A DNA stretch of 64,000 nt from Halioxenophilus sp033283405 (GTDB taxonomy: Bacteria; Pseudomonadota; Gammaproteobacteria; Pseudomonadales; Cellvibrionaceae). Below are positions 1-8,367 of this stretch, in pieces (within the stretch, counting starts at the first letter, position 1; each line of letters starts with the position of its first letter). Made by a program: the position numbers and the translations under genes. Under the pieces are notes generated by a model. That model made no database searches, had not been told where the DNA came from, and saw only the letters and a program-made list of their open reading frames with translations. The stretch covers positions 1 through 64,000 of the forward strand of contig NZ_JAWMQR010000004.1 of NCBI RefSeq assembly GCF_033283405.1. Direction: 5' to 3'.

Positions 1-119
1 GGCGCGTCTAGCAGCCACCGTTTTGGCTTAAAAGCTCAGCTCTTAAGCCCGTTGCAGCTTCCTTTCTGACCCCAACCTTAAGGCCGATTCAGAACCCCTG
101 CTCCAACGTAGGGATGCGC

Positions 120-147
120 ATTATACGCATCTAAAACCCTTGTGCAA
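120..147 (-). promoter_or_regulatory. Strong sigma-70 promoter reading out of the left edge
   Basis: On the minus strand there is a TTGCAC -35 box (142-147), a 16-base spacer and a perfect TATAAT -10 box (120-125), followed by a GC-rich GCGC discriminator. A consensus -10 with a GC-rich discriminator is typical of promoters for rRNA and tRNA operons under stringent control. The 110 bases downstream contain no start codon in a plausible frame with a ribosome site. I therefore infer that this drives a stable RNA operon beyond the window, but the product is not visible. Confidence 0.55.
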
Positions 148-407
148 GCTTTTATTTTGGAAAGATTTTGGAGATTTGATAGCGACAGAAACTGCCCAAT
201 CGATCACTGCCAAACGCTTCCGGCTGATAGCCTCTTGCACTCATCAAGGCGGGATTAACTTCCTGCCTGATGACTCTCTCGGCTGGCCAGCGGCCCTGCC
301 TGAGCGAGGGCGCGAACTATACGAGAGCGGCAGTAGCTTGGCAACAATTATTTTTGCGCGAATATCAGATTGCCCAGAAAGGAATCAATTCGAATGATTT
401 TTCAACA
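148..407. other. Intergenic stretch, no supported gene
   Basis: Short overlapping frames occur here, but none has a ribosome site, recognisable composition or family resemblance. The stretch separates the outward-facing promoter from the 3' end of pssA. I see no clear terminator for pssA. Confidence 0.5.
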
Positions 408-1247
408 TTATTGTGCCGACTTCTCTTTACCAAAGCGTTTAAAACCGATTCGAAACAGTGTTTGCAAAGGACCTGAAGCGGCGTACAGCACGCCAATCAG
501 CAGAAGCACCCGGGGCGGATCAATAGTGATAATCGCAAACAGCATTACCATCACCAATATAAAAACAAAGGGTACCCTGCCCCTAAAATCGATACCCTTC
601 ATGCTTTGGTAGCGCACATTGGAGACCATCAACAGAGCGACCCCGAGGGTTACCATACCGACCAGCAGTGCCAGCCCACCGCCTACGTCAACATCAAACC
701 CGGTCCATACCATGGTCGCGATCAACCCAGCAGCGGCTGGGCTTGCCAGGCCGACAAAATAACGTTTATCTGCCGTTTTGACTTGTGCATTAAAGCGAGC
801 CAAGCGCAGCGCCGCACACGCCACGTAGGCAAAGGCAATTGCCCACCCCAATTTACCCAATAGCACCAGCGCCCAATTGAACATTAAAATAGAAGGCGCC
901 ACACCAAATGAGACCAGGTCCGACATGGAGTCGTACTGAACACCAAATTCACTGGAGGTGTTGGTTAATCGGGCAATACGGCCATCCAACCCATCCAGAA
1001 TACCCGCCACGATCAGGGCAATAGCAGCATGCTCAAAATTGTGTTGAGTAGCAGCCACGGTGGCGTAAAAGCCACTGAAGAGTGCGCCGGTGGTAAACAG
1101 ATTGGGCAGCAGATAGATACCTTTACGCCGCACTTTTTGATCACCGACCTGGATCTCTTCAACATGCTCATCGACCGGAAATATGGTTTCTACCGGTGGT
1201 GCAGCATTGGCTTCTGGTTGATTGGGTTCGCGTTCGGTCTCTGTCAC
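408..1247 (-). CDS. pssA: CDP-diacylglycerol--serine O-phosphatidyltransferase
   Basis: Inner-membrane enzyme that transfers a phosphatidyl group from CDP-diacylglycerol to L-serine, giving phosphatidylserine, the precursor of phosphatidylethanolamine. The full CDP-alcohol phosphotransferase signature is present at residues 85-110: D85, D88, G89, A92, R93, G102, D106 and D110 in the canonical spacing. Several hydrophobic segments follow to the C-terminus, as expected of the membrane-bound type II enzyme. The first ~40 residues are an acidic, Pro/Glu-rich extension. The chosen start is GTG. An ATG just upstream opens a three-codon frame that overlaps it and may tune translation. It lies downstream of ilvC on the same strand, an order I recall from pseudomonads, but a hairpin separates the two genes. 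Confidence 0.93.
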   Translation of the reverse strand: MTETEREPNQPEANAAPPVETIFPVDEHVEEIQVGDQKVRRKGIYLLPNLFTTGALFSGFYATVAATQHNFEHAAIALIVAGILDGLDGRIARLTNTSSEFGVQYDSMSDLVSFGVAPSILMFNWALVLLGKLGWAIAFAYVACAALRLARFNAQVKTADKRYFVGLASPAAAGLIATMVWTGFDVDVGGGLALLVGMVTLGVALLMVSNVRYQSMKGIDFRGRVPFVFILVMVMLFAIITIDPPRVLLLIGVLYAASGPLQTLFRIGFKRFGKEKSAQ

Positions 1248-1315
1248 AATCTCATCTCTGTAGGTCAGTGGAGGCTGGTAATCCGGGCATAATAGCTCGA
1301 CATTTCCGCTCTTTA

Positions 1316-1351
1316 AACAACAAACGCGACCCGAGGGTCGCGTTTGTTGTT
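1316..1351 (-). terminator. Hairpin terminator behind ilvC
   Basis: A perfect 17-base inverted repeat (arms 1316-1332 and 1335-1351) is built on a GCGACCC core with A/T-rich outer arms. Read on the minus strand it ends in TTTGTTGTTT, consistent with intrinsic termination. It should separate most ilvC transcription from pssA. Confidence 0.7.
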
Positions 1352-1394
1352 GGACTTCTCACCGGCCGAAAGACCGCGAGCAGGTGCCCACAGA

Positions 1395-2411
1395 TTAGTT
1401 TTTGGACTTGTCGATAATTTTCTTCGAGGTGATCCAAGGCATCATTGAACGCAGCTGCTCACCAACCACCTCAATACCATGGGCGGCATTGTTACGACGA
1501 TGCGCCGTCATAGAGGGGTAATTTGTAGCACCTTCGCTAATGAACATTTTGGCATACTCGCCCGATTGAATGCGCTTCAGCGCATTGCGCATTGCAGCTC
1601 GAGATTGATCGTTAATCACTTCACCGCCAGTAACGTATTCACCATACTCAGCATTGTTGGAGATGGAGTAGTTCATATCGGCGATACCGCCTTCGTACAT
1701 CAGATCAACGATCAGTTTTAACTCGTGCAGACACTCGAAGTAGGCCATTTCCGGTGCGTAGCCCGCTTCCACCAAGGTCTCAAACCCAGCTTTCACCAAC
1801 TCAACACAGCCGCCGCACAACACAGCCTGCTCACCAAACAGGTCGGTTTCAGTCTCATCTTTAAAGGTGGTTTCGATGATACCGGTGCGACCACCCCCAA
1901 TCGCAGAAGCGTAGCTCAACGCCAGCTCTTTGGCGCGGCCAGAGGCATCCTGGAATACCGCGATCAGGTCGGGAATACCACCGCCATTAACATACTCATT
2001 ACGAACAGTGTGACCGGGAGCTTTGGGTGCGATCATGATCACATCCAAATCACTACGGGGAACAATTTGGTTGTAGTGAATTGAGAAACCATGAGCGAAG
2101 GCCATGGTGCCACCCTGCTTGATGTTTGGCTCAATCACCTCTTTATAGAGAGCACCCTGGAACTCATCGGGAGTGAGGATCATCACCAGGTCCGCACCGG
2201 CAACGGCATCTGCCACACCGGCAACCTTTAAACCGTGCGCTTCTGCCTTGGCCGCAGAGGCAGAGCCAGGGCGCAGACCAACGGTCACATCAACGCCTGA
2301 ATCATTAAGGTTACAAGCGTGGGCATGTCCCTGTGAGCCATAGCCGATAATGGCCACTTTTTTACCCTGGATAATTGAAAGGTCGCAGTCTTTGTCGTAG
2401 TAAATTTGCAT
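1395..2411 (-). CDS. ilvC: Ketol-acid reductoisomerase (class I)
   Basis: Cytoplasmic NADPH- and Mg2+-dependent enzyme of valine/isoleucine synthesis. It isomerises and reduces 2-acetolactate or 2-aceto-2-hydroxybutyrate. The Rossmann motif GYGSQG is at residues 23-28. The all-alpha catalytic domain carries the IAPKAPG lysine, the DETETDLFGEQ pair of acidic metal ligands, the later HELK and YEGG acidic residues, and the SISNNAEYG serine. The 338-residue length is that of the short class I form. An AGGAG-like site precedes the ATG. The gene is divergent from ilvY, which implies inducer-dependent activation by IlvY. No ilvB/ilvH genes are beside it. Confidence 0.97.
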   Translation of the reverse strand: MQIYYDKDCDLSIIQGKKVAIIGYGSQGHAHACNLNDSGVDVTVGLRPGSASAAKAEAHGLKVAGVADAVAGADLVMILTPDEFQGALYKEVIEPNIKQGGTMAFAHGFSIHYNQIVPRSDLDVIMIAPKAPGHTVRNEYVNGGGIPDLIAVFQDASGRAKELALSYASAIGGGRTGIIETTFKDETETDLFGEQAVLCGGCVELVKAGFETLVEAGYAPEMAYFECLHELKLIVDLMYEGGIADMNYSISNNAEYGEYVTGGEVINDQSRAAMRNALKRIQSGEYAKMFISEGATNYPSMTAHRRNNAAHGIEVVGEQLRSMMPWITSKKIIDKSKN

Positions 2412-2548
2412 GATGCTCTCCTGATATTAGTCTGCTTAGGTTGCCTGCCGAGCGTGGCACTGCTTAAAAAACGCGCTAAGTGTACGCACTCGAATTTATT
2501 GCGTAAAATGAAATATTTGAAACGTCATGATGCACAGGCTGCAACACA
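2412..2548. promoter_or_regulatory. ilvC-ilvY divergent control region
   Basis: 137 bp separates the divergent starts. In enteric bacteria the IlvY activator binds tandem operators in the equivalent space and activates ilvC when acetohydroxy acids bind. The arrangement here suggests the same control, but I could not define the operators by eye. Confidence 0.55.
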
Positions 2549-3415
2549 ATGGATGACAAGGCACTTACACTGTTCCTCGCACTCGCCGACAATTTACATT
2601 TTGGACGTGCGGCGGAGTCCTGCCATCTAAGCCCATCTGCACTTAGCCGGGCCATTCAGGCTCTGGAAACGGAGCTCGGCGCACAGCTTTTTCAACGGGA
2701 TAACCGTCACGTCAGCCTAACCCGGGAAGGCCGGGTCTTCCAAGAGCAGGCCCAGCAGCTGCTGAAACAGTGGCAACAGGCCAAAGCCGCCGTATCACAG
2801 GAGGTTTTGGGCTTGACGGGTGAATTGAAGATATTCTGCTCAGTCACCGCCAGCTACAGCTTTTTGTACGAGATTTTGCACGACTTTCGTAAACGTCAAC
2901 CCAACATCGACATCAAGCTCAACACCGGCGACCCAGCTCAAGGCATCCACCGAGTGAGGGACGAGACTGAAGATATTGCCATTGCCGCCATGCCGGAACG
3001 ACTGCCCCGCGGCGTCGACTTTCGCCGCATCCAAACCACGCCACTGCTGTTGATTGCCAACCGTGAGTCCGCCGACCTGTATCACCGCAATACCAGACGC
3101 TTCTGGCAACAGACCCCAATGATAGTCTCCATGGAGGGCCCAGCACGTGATAAAACCGAGGCCTGGCTAACCAGAAGTAAATTAAAACCGCGAATCTACG
3201 CCCAGGTTGCCGGCAATGAGGCCATCGTCAGCATGGTCGCCCTGGGCTTTGGCGCCGGCGTGGTACCAGAGATTGTTCTGGAAAACAGCCCGCTGAAAGA
3301 TCGGGTGATCGCACTGCCGCAAAGCACGGCGGTGGGTCATTTCGAAATCGGCCTGTTTGCTCTCAGAAAACGACTACAGGATCCAATCGTGAATGGCTTC
3401 TGGCAAAGCCAATAG
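2549..3415 (+). CDS. ilvY: LysR-type regulator of ilvC
   Basis: LysR-family transcription factor. Residues 1-60 form the winged helix-turn-helix (FGRAAESCHLSPSALSRAIQ) with the LGAQLFQR wing typical of the family. Residues ~90-288 form the periplasmic-binding-protein-like effector domain. Divergent placement against ilvC and the family match identify it as IlvY, the acetolactate-responsive activator of ilvC. Its 288-residue length is normal. It converges on the outer-membrane gene with only 14 bp between stops. Confidence 0.88.
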   Translation: MDDKALTLFLALADNLHFGRAAESCHLSPSALSRAIQALETELGAQLFQRDNRHVSLTREGRVFQEQAQQLLKQWQQAKAAVSQEVLGLTGELKIFCSVTASYSFLYEILHDFRKRQPNIDIKLNTGDPAQGIHRVRDETEDIAIAAMPERLPRGVDFRRIQTTPLLLIANRESADLYHRNTRRFWQQTPMIVSMEGPARDKTEAWLTRSKLKPRIYAQVAGNEAIVSMVALGFGAGVVPEIVLENSPLKDRVIALPQSTAVGHFEIGLFALRKRLQDPIVNGFWQSQ

Positions 3416-3429
3416 CTATTAAAAGCAGA

Positions 3430-4254
3430 CTAATAGTGGAAGGTAACCTGCACCCCCATGGTTTCCAAATCGGCGGAATCGCCAAAGAAACCACCATCAA
3501 CCTCGCTGAATACCTGCCAGAACAGGGAAATATCCCAATCACGCTGCCAACGCAAACTCGCCTCCAGGCCGTATATAAGTGGGATGGAGGTATCGGTCGC
3601 AGTACCACTGCGCTTGCTCTCCCCCCCCGGGAAGAGCACATCGGCAATGACAGGGTCTCCCGTCACTGGGTCGAACTCATAACTGCCCAGCAGCAGTACA
3701 TCGGGGAATTGATCAATGATCTTCACCTCTGAGGTGCTGGAGACCAAGCCAAAGCCTAACTTGGCCTTCAAATAGAGCCAACGGGTCACCGGCAAAATGC
3801 CCACCCCCAGAACAGAGAGCCCCTGCTGATGCACCGTGGAGACCGAATAGCCATCGTAGCTGGCAAAGACGTCTACCGCGTCCCCTTCCACCACATTGCC
3901 GCCGGCATCCAAAACACCCAAGGTGTAGTAGCCAAGATACTGGTCTGCCACTTGATGCGAACCCACCATCTTATATTTGCCGCCGTCGAAGATCTGCGCT
4001 TCAACCGCCCAATGCTTGCGGAATTGGTAACCGTAGGTGAGATGCCAACCACCATCTTCATCATTGGAGGAGGTCAAGTCGAAGGCCTCCACTCCCCCCA
4101 GATAGCTATAGCTCGCCTGCACCGCTGACTGTTCGAAAGTACTCTCGGATCCAGCCAAACCAAAATAGAGATGGGTAATCGGCTGAGCCTTCGCTACCAT
4201 CGGTAGCAACCCTGCCCCCAGCATCGTCAGAATAGTCAATTTCAATCGAGACAT
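3430..4254 (-). CDS. Outer-membrane beta-barrel protein
   Basis: The 274-residue precursor starts with a signal peptide (residues 1-23, cleaved after AKA). It then has alternating amphipathic strands and ends in an aromatic residue (VTFHY), as outer-membrane barrels do for BAM recognition. The composition is rich in Gly, Tyr and Asp, with long acidic loops. I do not recognise a specific porin family. A small OmpW- or opacity-like barrel is the closest description. The ATG has a purine-rich GGAAGT site upstream. No partner gene is adjacent. Confidence 0.7.
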   Translation of the reverse strand: MSRLKLTILTMLGAGLLPMVAKAQPITHLYFGLAGSESTFEQSAVQASYSYLGGVEAFDLTSSNDEDGGWHLTYGYQFRKHWAVEAQIFDGGKYKMVGSHQVADQYLGYYTLGVLDAGGNVVEGDAVDVFASYDGYSVSTVHQQGLSVLGVGILPVTRWLYLKAKLGFGLVSSTSEVKIIDQFPDVLLLGSYEFDPVTGDPVIADVLFPGGESKRSGTATDTSIPLIYGLEASLRWQRDWDISLFWQVFSEVDGGFFGDSADLETMGVQVTFHY

Positions 4255-5003
4255 AACTTCCTTCCCTTAGACCCCTGTGGAGGTCGCCAAACTTAATTAT
4301 TAGATAGGGTTTATATCAGCTCATGTCACCAATCGACAGCCTTATTCGGAGCGGTCAATCAGCGTCAGTAACCACATTTTCGTCACTACCACCATCAGAT
4401 GAGGCACCTCCGAACAATCAACAGACGCAGCGGCCGTCTAATTCCACAGCGGCGCAGGCTGTATCAAACGCCAACCTGCCCCACGAGCATGCAAACTACT
4501 ACAACTGTGGACAAATAGTGCGCACACACATTGCCAGTCCAGCATGTCAATTTTGTCACACCCATCAAAACATTGACGATCTCTCTGCATAAAGAAATTT
4601 TGCCCAATTTTCATTGACTTATATTAAATCCAGCGGCTCCCGCTTAGATTTTGTGAAAATAGAAGAAATCGTTGATAGAAAGTTTCAGACAGCAACTTCT
4701 ACACAAAATAGCTGAACAACCCTCTGCATTACCTGTGGATAAGTCGCTGATCCAACCACCAAATCGCATTGTAGTGGAAGTGCTTAAAAAAAAGACGAAC
4801 TGGTCCACCCCCAAATTAAAACCTACTGTTCAGGTCAATTAATTGACAAAGCCTCAAACACACGTGCTTACCAACGGGGCACAAATTGTTCCGTTAACGT
4901 CCAATAGAGTTGAGAAAAAGAGCAGGGTTATTGAAAATAGCGGGTTGATTGCTCAATAACCTAAACTTAGGCATGCCACTACCCCACTAACGCCACCGCA
5001 ACC
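4255..5003. other. 749-bp gene-poor region with two DnaA-box-like sites
   Basis: No convincing gene is present. An 89-codon frame at 4323-4592 has low-complexity composition and no ribosome site. Two DnaA-box-like nonamers occur, TGTGGACAA at 4506-4514 and TGTGGATAA at 4734-4742, the second matching the consensus perfectly on the minus strand. AT-rich sequence lies between them (4590-4710). dnaA, dnaN and gidA are absent, so I do not call an origin. Confidence 0.4.
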
Positions 5004-5318
5004 ATGAAACGACCAAAAACCAAAGCCGAAGTCAGAGCTGAAATTAACCAGCAGGTGAGCGAATTTTTGCAAAGTGGCGGCCAGGTGAGCGAGCATCAGC
5101 AAGGTGAGAGCAGCCGAGCCTTCGCCCTACACCCCTTCAAAGCACAATCCGTCGACAAGCCCAGCGAAACACGAACACCAGTACCTGATGCCATAGCTGC
5201 CATTGAGAGTCGCCGCAAACCAGCGGCGAAAGAGAAGGCTCCGCCGCGCAGGAAGCCACGCAAAGTTCTCATTAAAGACGACTTCGGGCAGCCATTGCGC
5301 TGGGTATGGGAGGAGTGA
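5004..5318 (+). CDS. Small basic protein with SutA-like segment
   Basis: 104-residue protein of unknown function. Residues ~14-35 read EFLQSGGQVSEHQQGESS. They resemble the FLxxGGxVxE segment of SutA-type RNA-polymerase-binding proteins, but the acidic N-terminal tail of Pseudomonas SutA is missing. The middle is Pro/Ala/Lys-rich and probably disordered (residues 50-90). The C-terminus, DDFGQPLRWVWEE, looks ordered and aromatic. High lysine and arginine content fits nucleic-acid or polymerase association. Function is unproven. The gene converges on the SprA-like gene. Confidence 0.55.
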   Translation: MKRPKTKAEVRAEINQQVSEFLQSGGQVSEHQQGESSRAFALHPFKAQSVDKPSETRTPVPDAIAAIESRRKPAAKEKAPPRRKPRKVLIKDDFGQPLRWVWEE

Positions 5319-5359
5319 AACGAGAGAAAAGGCGCTAAGATTTTACGCCCGAGAGGCAA

Positions 5360-6088
5360 TCAAACCTGAGTAGCGACAGTCTGCCCAGGTTGCTGAGCGG
5401 CCTCTGCCGCCACCAACGCAGGGTAGGCCAGCGCAGCTGGGTTTAAGCGATTTTGACCTGCCCCCTCGGCTGCAGAGGATGCACCACGCTGCTCCTCACG
5501 AAGATCGGACTTGGCATCATTCTTTATTTGCACAGCCCGAGCGGCAATCGAACGATCCTGACTGGAGGGGTCTACCGGCGCCAGCGCAGCACGAATAACC
5601 TGATCGGCCTGCCGTAGTCTCTGCTGCGGGTCGCCATCACCCACCGGCAACCTAATAGGCACCTCGCCCGCGACGGCATAGCGGTTGCCATCCGGCCCAG
5701 TATCAAAATCGAAATTGGCACTACCCGCAAATTGCCCGGCAACCGACTGGTGGGCCTGCTCGTGATCCCTTACCGACTGGTCCACCAATTTCAGCTTTTG
5801 TAAGGTAGCCAGCTCCTGCTCACTGAGCGCAGCTGAGAAGCCCTCGGGTTGAGCGAACTGCACCGCCTCAGGGGTAGAAGATTCATCAACCTCGCCTGCA
5901 TCTTGTTCCACTCGGCTGGCAGGTGTTGTGCGGCGCTCAACACGATTGCTGGTCCGGTCGACGGTTTCAGCCTGTTGAATCGGCGGTAGCGGTGCGGAAC
6001 GCAAAGGGTTGGCAATATCTTCCCGTACGCCGGAGGAGAACGGCGTTACGACATTAACAAAGCTGGTGTTGATACTACCAGTATTCAT
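5360..6088 (-). CDS. SprA-related putative metalloprotease
   Basis: 242-residue protein with the SprA-related family core (I recall it as PF12118) at residues ~110-200. It contains RDHEQAHQ, the zinc-binding-like HEQAH motif, followed by FDTGPDGNRYAVAGEV, which is characteristic of the family. The N-terminal 100 residues are Ser/Pro/Glu-rich and probably disordered. No signal peptide is evident, so it may be cytoplasmic or exported by a specialised route. It lies 33 bp behind a gene whose C-terminus resembles flagellar rod and hook proteins, which suggests a flagellum-linked role. Proteolytic activity is inferred from the motif only. Confidence 0.72.
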   Translation of the reverse strand: MNTGSINTSFVNVVTPFSSGVREDIANPLRSAPLPPIQQAETVDRTSNRVERRTTPASRVEQDAGEVDESSTPEAVQFAQPEGFSAALSEQELATLQKLKLVDQSVRDHEQAHQSVAGQFAGSANFDFDTGPDGNRYAVAGEVPIRLPVGDGDPQQRLRQADQVIRAALAPVDPSSQDRSIAARAVQIKNDAKSDLREEQRGASSAAEGAGQNRLNPAALAYPALVAAEAAQQPGQTVATQV

Positions 6089-6121
6089 GGCTCTCTAAAC
6101 GGCTTAAATAACACGCTGCCG

Positions 6122-6454
6122 TTACACAACCTCATCAATTAAACGACCGGCCAAATCATCGGCAACAGAAACTACCTTTGCAGAAGCATCGAACAGCACT
6201 TGTCCTTGGCGCTGCTGTACCAAGGCATTGGTAATATCGGCATCGCTCACCAATACCCCCTCAGACTGATACGTTGTGCCCACATTGGCCAGAGTGGTCG
6301 CCGCAGAGTAAAGCTGCTCAGAGGCGTTACGGATACCAGACACCCCCTCATTCAACACACTGCCAATACCCTCGCCGGTGCGACTGCGGTTCAGTCCACC
6401 ACTTGAAGAGGACTGAGTAACGAATGATGAATTCAATGCACCGTCGACATTCAT
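6122..6454 (-). CDS. Small protein with flagellar rod/hook-type C-terminal motif
   Basis: 110-residue protein. Residues ~72-108 (VQQRQGQVLFDASAKVVSVA plus DDLAGRLIDEV) match the C-terminal consensus of FlgB/C/E/F/G-type axial proteins, where the helix pairs with the N-terminal one to form the D0 coiled coil. The N-terminal part is Ser/Gly-rich, and the usual N-terminal SxxxGLxA motif is absent. It is therefore a short orphan relative and not a normal rod protein. It is probably co-transcribed with the SprA-like gene. No other flagellar genes are in view. Confidence 0.6.
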   Translation of the reverse strand: MNVDGALNSSFVTQSSSSGGLNRSRTGEGIGSVLNEGVSGIRNASEQLYSAATTLANVGTTYQSEGVLVSDADITNALVQQRQGQVLFDASAKVVSVADDLAGRLIDEVV

Positions 6455-6742
6455 GTTAAAACCCTAAAGTCAGATGAACGTAAATATTAAACGTTTATAT
6501 TTCAACCAGAAACCGTTAATTAAGATTAATAATTCACATCAAATCGAACACTGCCCCTTTTTAAACATAAAAATCATCTCGCTGAGGCTCAATAAAATAA
6601 TTAGCAATTATTTATATTAGCGGGCAGAAAAATGATACGGGCCGGTGATATACCTGGGCAGACAACGCCAGTTAGACAATAGGAAAGCCAATAGAAAAGG
6701 CATTTAACGAGTTTAGGAAAATGAAAAACGCTGCATCCGCGC

Positions 6743-8308
6743 TCATCTTCCCTCGGCGTAGCGATCAATCAACGCCGAAGGAAAACCCAGCTGCCGCATA
6801 TCGGCCATGGTTTGTTGCAGCTCATAGTCGAGCTTTTTGAAACTCACGGTCGCCGACACCGGATCAAACAGCGCGAACTCCGCCCGCCAGTCACCACTAC
6901 GCGGCTGCCCCACCGAACCTGGGCATACCAAAGCCCACGACGGCTCACACAAACGAATCTCACCCGCTTTACTAAGCTGATCCTTATTGCGATAGCGCTG
7001 ATAAACCGACTGCGTATGACTATGACCGTGGAACGCAATCGGCACCTCATGGCTCTGTAACCAATCTAGGTTATCCTGGTAGGTCATCTGATAAACGTAC
7101 GCATAAAAAAAGTGTTTATCGATGGGCGCACCGTGTACCGCCAACCAATTGTTGAGTCGCAACTGTGGTGGCAGGCTCGATAAGAACCGCTTCGAATCAA
7201 TCGACAGCCGGGGCCGGGTCCACTCGATAGCCCAACGTGCCATCTTGGAAAAACCCCGGTGCACATCACCACTCACTGCCGCGTAGTCGTGATTGCCCTG
7301 TACCGTCAAGCAGCTGCGCGTTCGAATTAATTCAACACACTCATTGGGGTGCGGGCCATAACCAACGATATCCCCCAGCAGCAAAATCTTTTTGACTCCC
7401 AGGCGATCAACTTCCTCCAGCACCGCCTGCAACGCCGGAGCATTGGCATGCACATCGGCAATAATCGCTATAACCCCATCATCATGAGGCGAGGGAGTTT
7501 CATCATCCTCGGCATCTATCAACGCCACCGCAGCAACAGAGGAGCCGTTATCGGGCGATTTCGCCAACGTGGAATTCAAGCGCTTGATCTCCACCGCCAG
7601 CAACTCCACCACCAAACTAAAAAGACGCCGCTCCCTGTCGTTGTAAGCATCCAGGTCACGCAATTGCCCATAAACAACCCGCAACAGATGTGGTGAAGAA
7701 AATTGCTCGAGCAACTGCTCCACCAGGCAGCGGATCAACACACGGCAGAAGTTTTCGGAAATGGCTGGGTATTGTCGGCACCAGACGGCAAACGCACGGC
7801 TGAAAGCGGTAAAGTCATCCCAGGCATAGAGGTCGTCATCGAGGTAGTAAAGGCGGCCATTGCGGTCCAGGCCAAAATTAGAGAGACCTTCGTCCAACCG
7901 TTTTTTATGGCCGGTAGCGACAGAGAAATAGAGGCGAAACCACTGCCGCAGCAAACTGACCAAATCGCTCTCCGGCCCACTTAACAGGCGCTCGAAAGCC
8001 AGGTGCAAGGGTTGCAACTTAGGCGTAACGCTACCGATGACAAGAGCTTCATCGTCACGCAGATAAAACCAGGTTTTGGCCGGGTGGTAAACACCCACAC
8101 TGAATTCCTGGGCGCGGGCGGCGCGGGCTTTACGCTCTACATCGACCGGTCGAAAAACAAAGTCAGAGCGCAATTTCGCCACTAAATAATCATTGGCAAA
8201 CAGTTGCGTTGCCGGCCGCCCAAGAAACTCGCTGTTGCGAGCTAGGGCGATGGGGCAGTTCAACACATCGCGCAGTTGCTGCTCGGCGATGATTGTCGCC
8301 CCAGCCAA
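6743..8308 (-). CDS. Kinase-like/calcineurin-like phosphoesterase fusion, copy 2
   Basis: Two-domain protein of about 521 residues. The N-terminal ~250 residues look like a divergent protein-kinase/APH-type fold: a LVAKLRSDF lysine, then RLDEGLSNFGLDRNG with Asp and Asn spaced like a catalytic loop, and YLDDDL in place of DFG. The C-terminal ~240 residues are a metallophosphoesterase with DVHAN, GDIVGYGP, GNHDY, VHGAP and GHSHT, so all metal-ligand motifs are present. The substrate is unknown. The start is uncertain. The conserved upstream frame has no ATG or GTG, so TTG (8308) or a rare ATT or CTG further upstream must serve. It is the last gene of the duplicated roadblock cassette. See 9789-11363 for the paralogue. 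Confidence 0.8.
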   Translation of the reverse strand: MAGATIIAEQQLRDVLNCPIALARNSEFLGRPATQLFANDYLVAKLRSDFVFRPVDVERKARAARAQEFSVGVYHPAKTWFYLRDDEALVIGSVTPKLQPLHLAFERLLSGPESDLVSLLRQWFRLYFSVATGHKKRLDEGLSNFGLDRNGRLYYLDDDLYAWDDFTAFSRAFAVWCRQYPAISENFCRVLIRCLVEQLLEQFSSPHLLRVVYGQLRDLDAYNDRERRLFSLVVELLAVEIKRLNSTLAKSPDNGSSVAAVALIDAEDDETPSPHDDGVIAIIADVHANAPALQAVLEEVDRLGVKKILLLGDIVGYGPHPNECVELIRTRSCLTVQGNHDYAAVSGDVHRGFSKMARWAIEWTRPRLSIDSKRFLSSLPPQLRLNNWLAVHGAPIDKHFFYAYVYQMTYQDNLDWLQSHEVPIAFHGHSHTQSVYQRYRNKDQLSKAGEIRLCEPSWALVCPGSVGQPRSGDWRAEFALFDPVSATVSFKKLDYELQQTMADMRQLGFPSALIDRYAEGR

Positions 8309-8367
8309 CGAGGGCAGTATGACTAAATCGTTAATCGCAACTGCCCTTTACTTAAACACGCAAGCGC

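Noticed and set aside
4323..4592. 89-codon frame in the gene-poor region
   Set aside because: Low-complexity Ser/Pro/Asn/Gln product, no start signal.
4255..5003. Replication origin
   Set aside because: Only two DnaA-like sites and none of the usual origin genes (dnaA, dnaN, gidA, rpmH) nearby.
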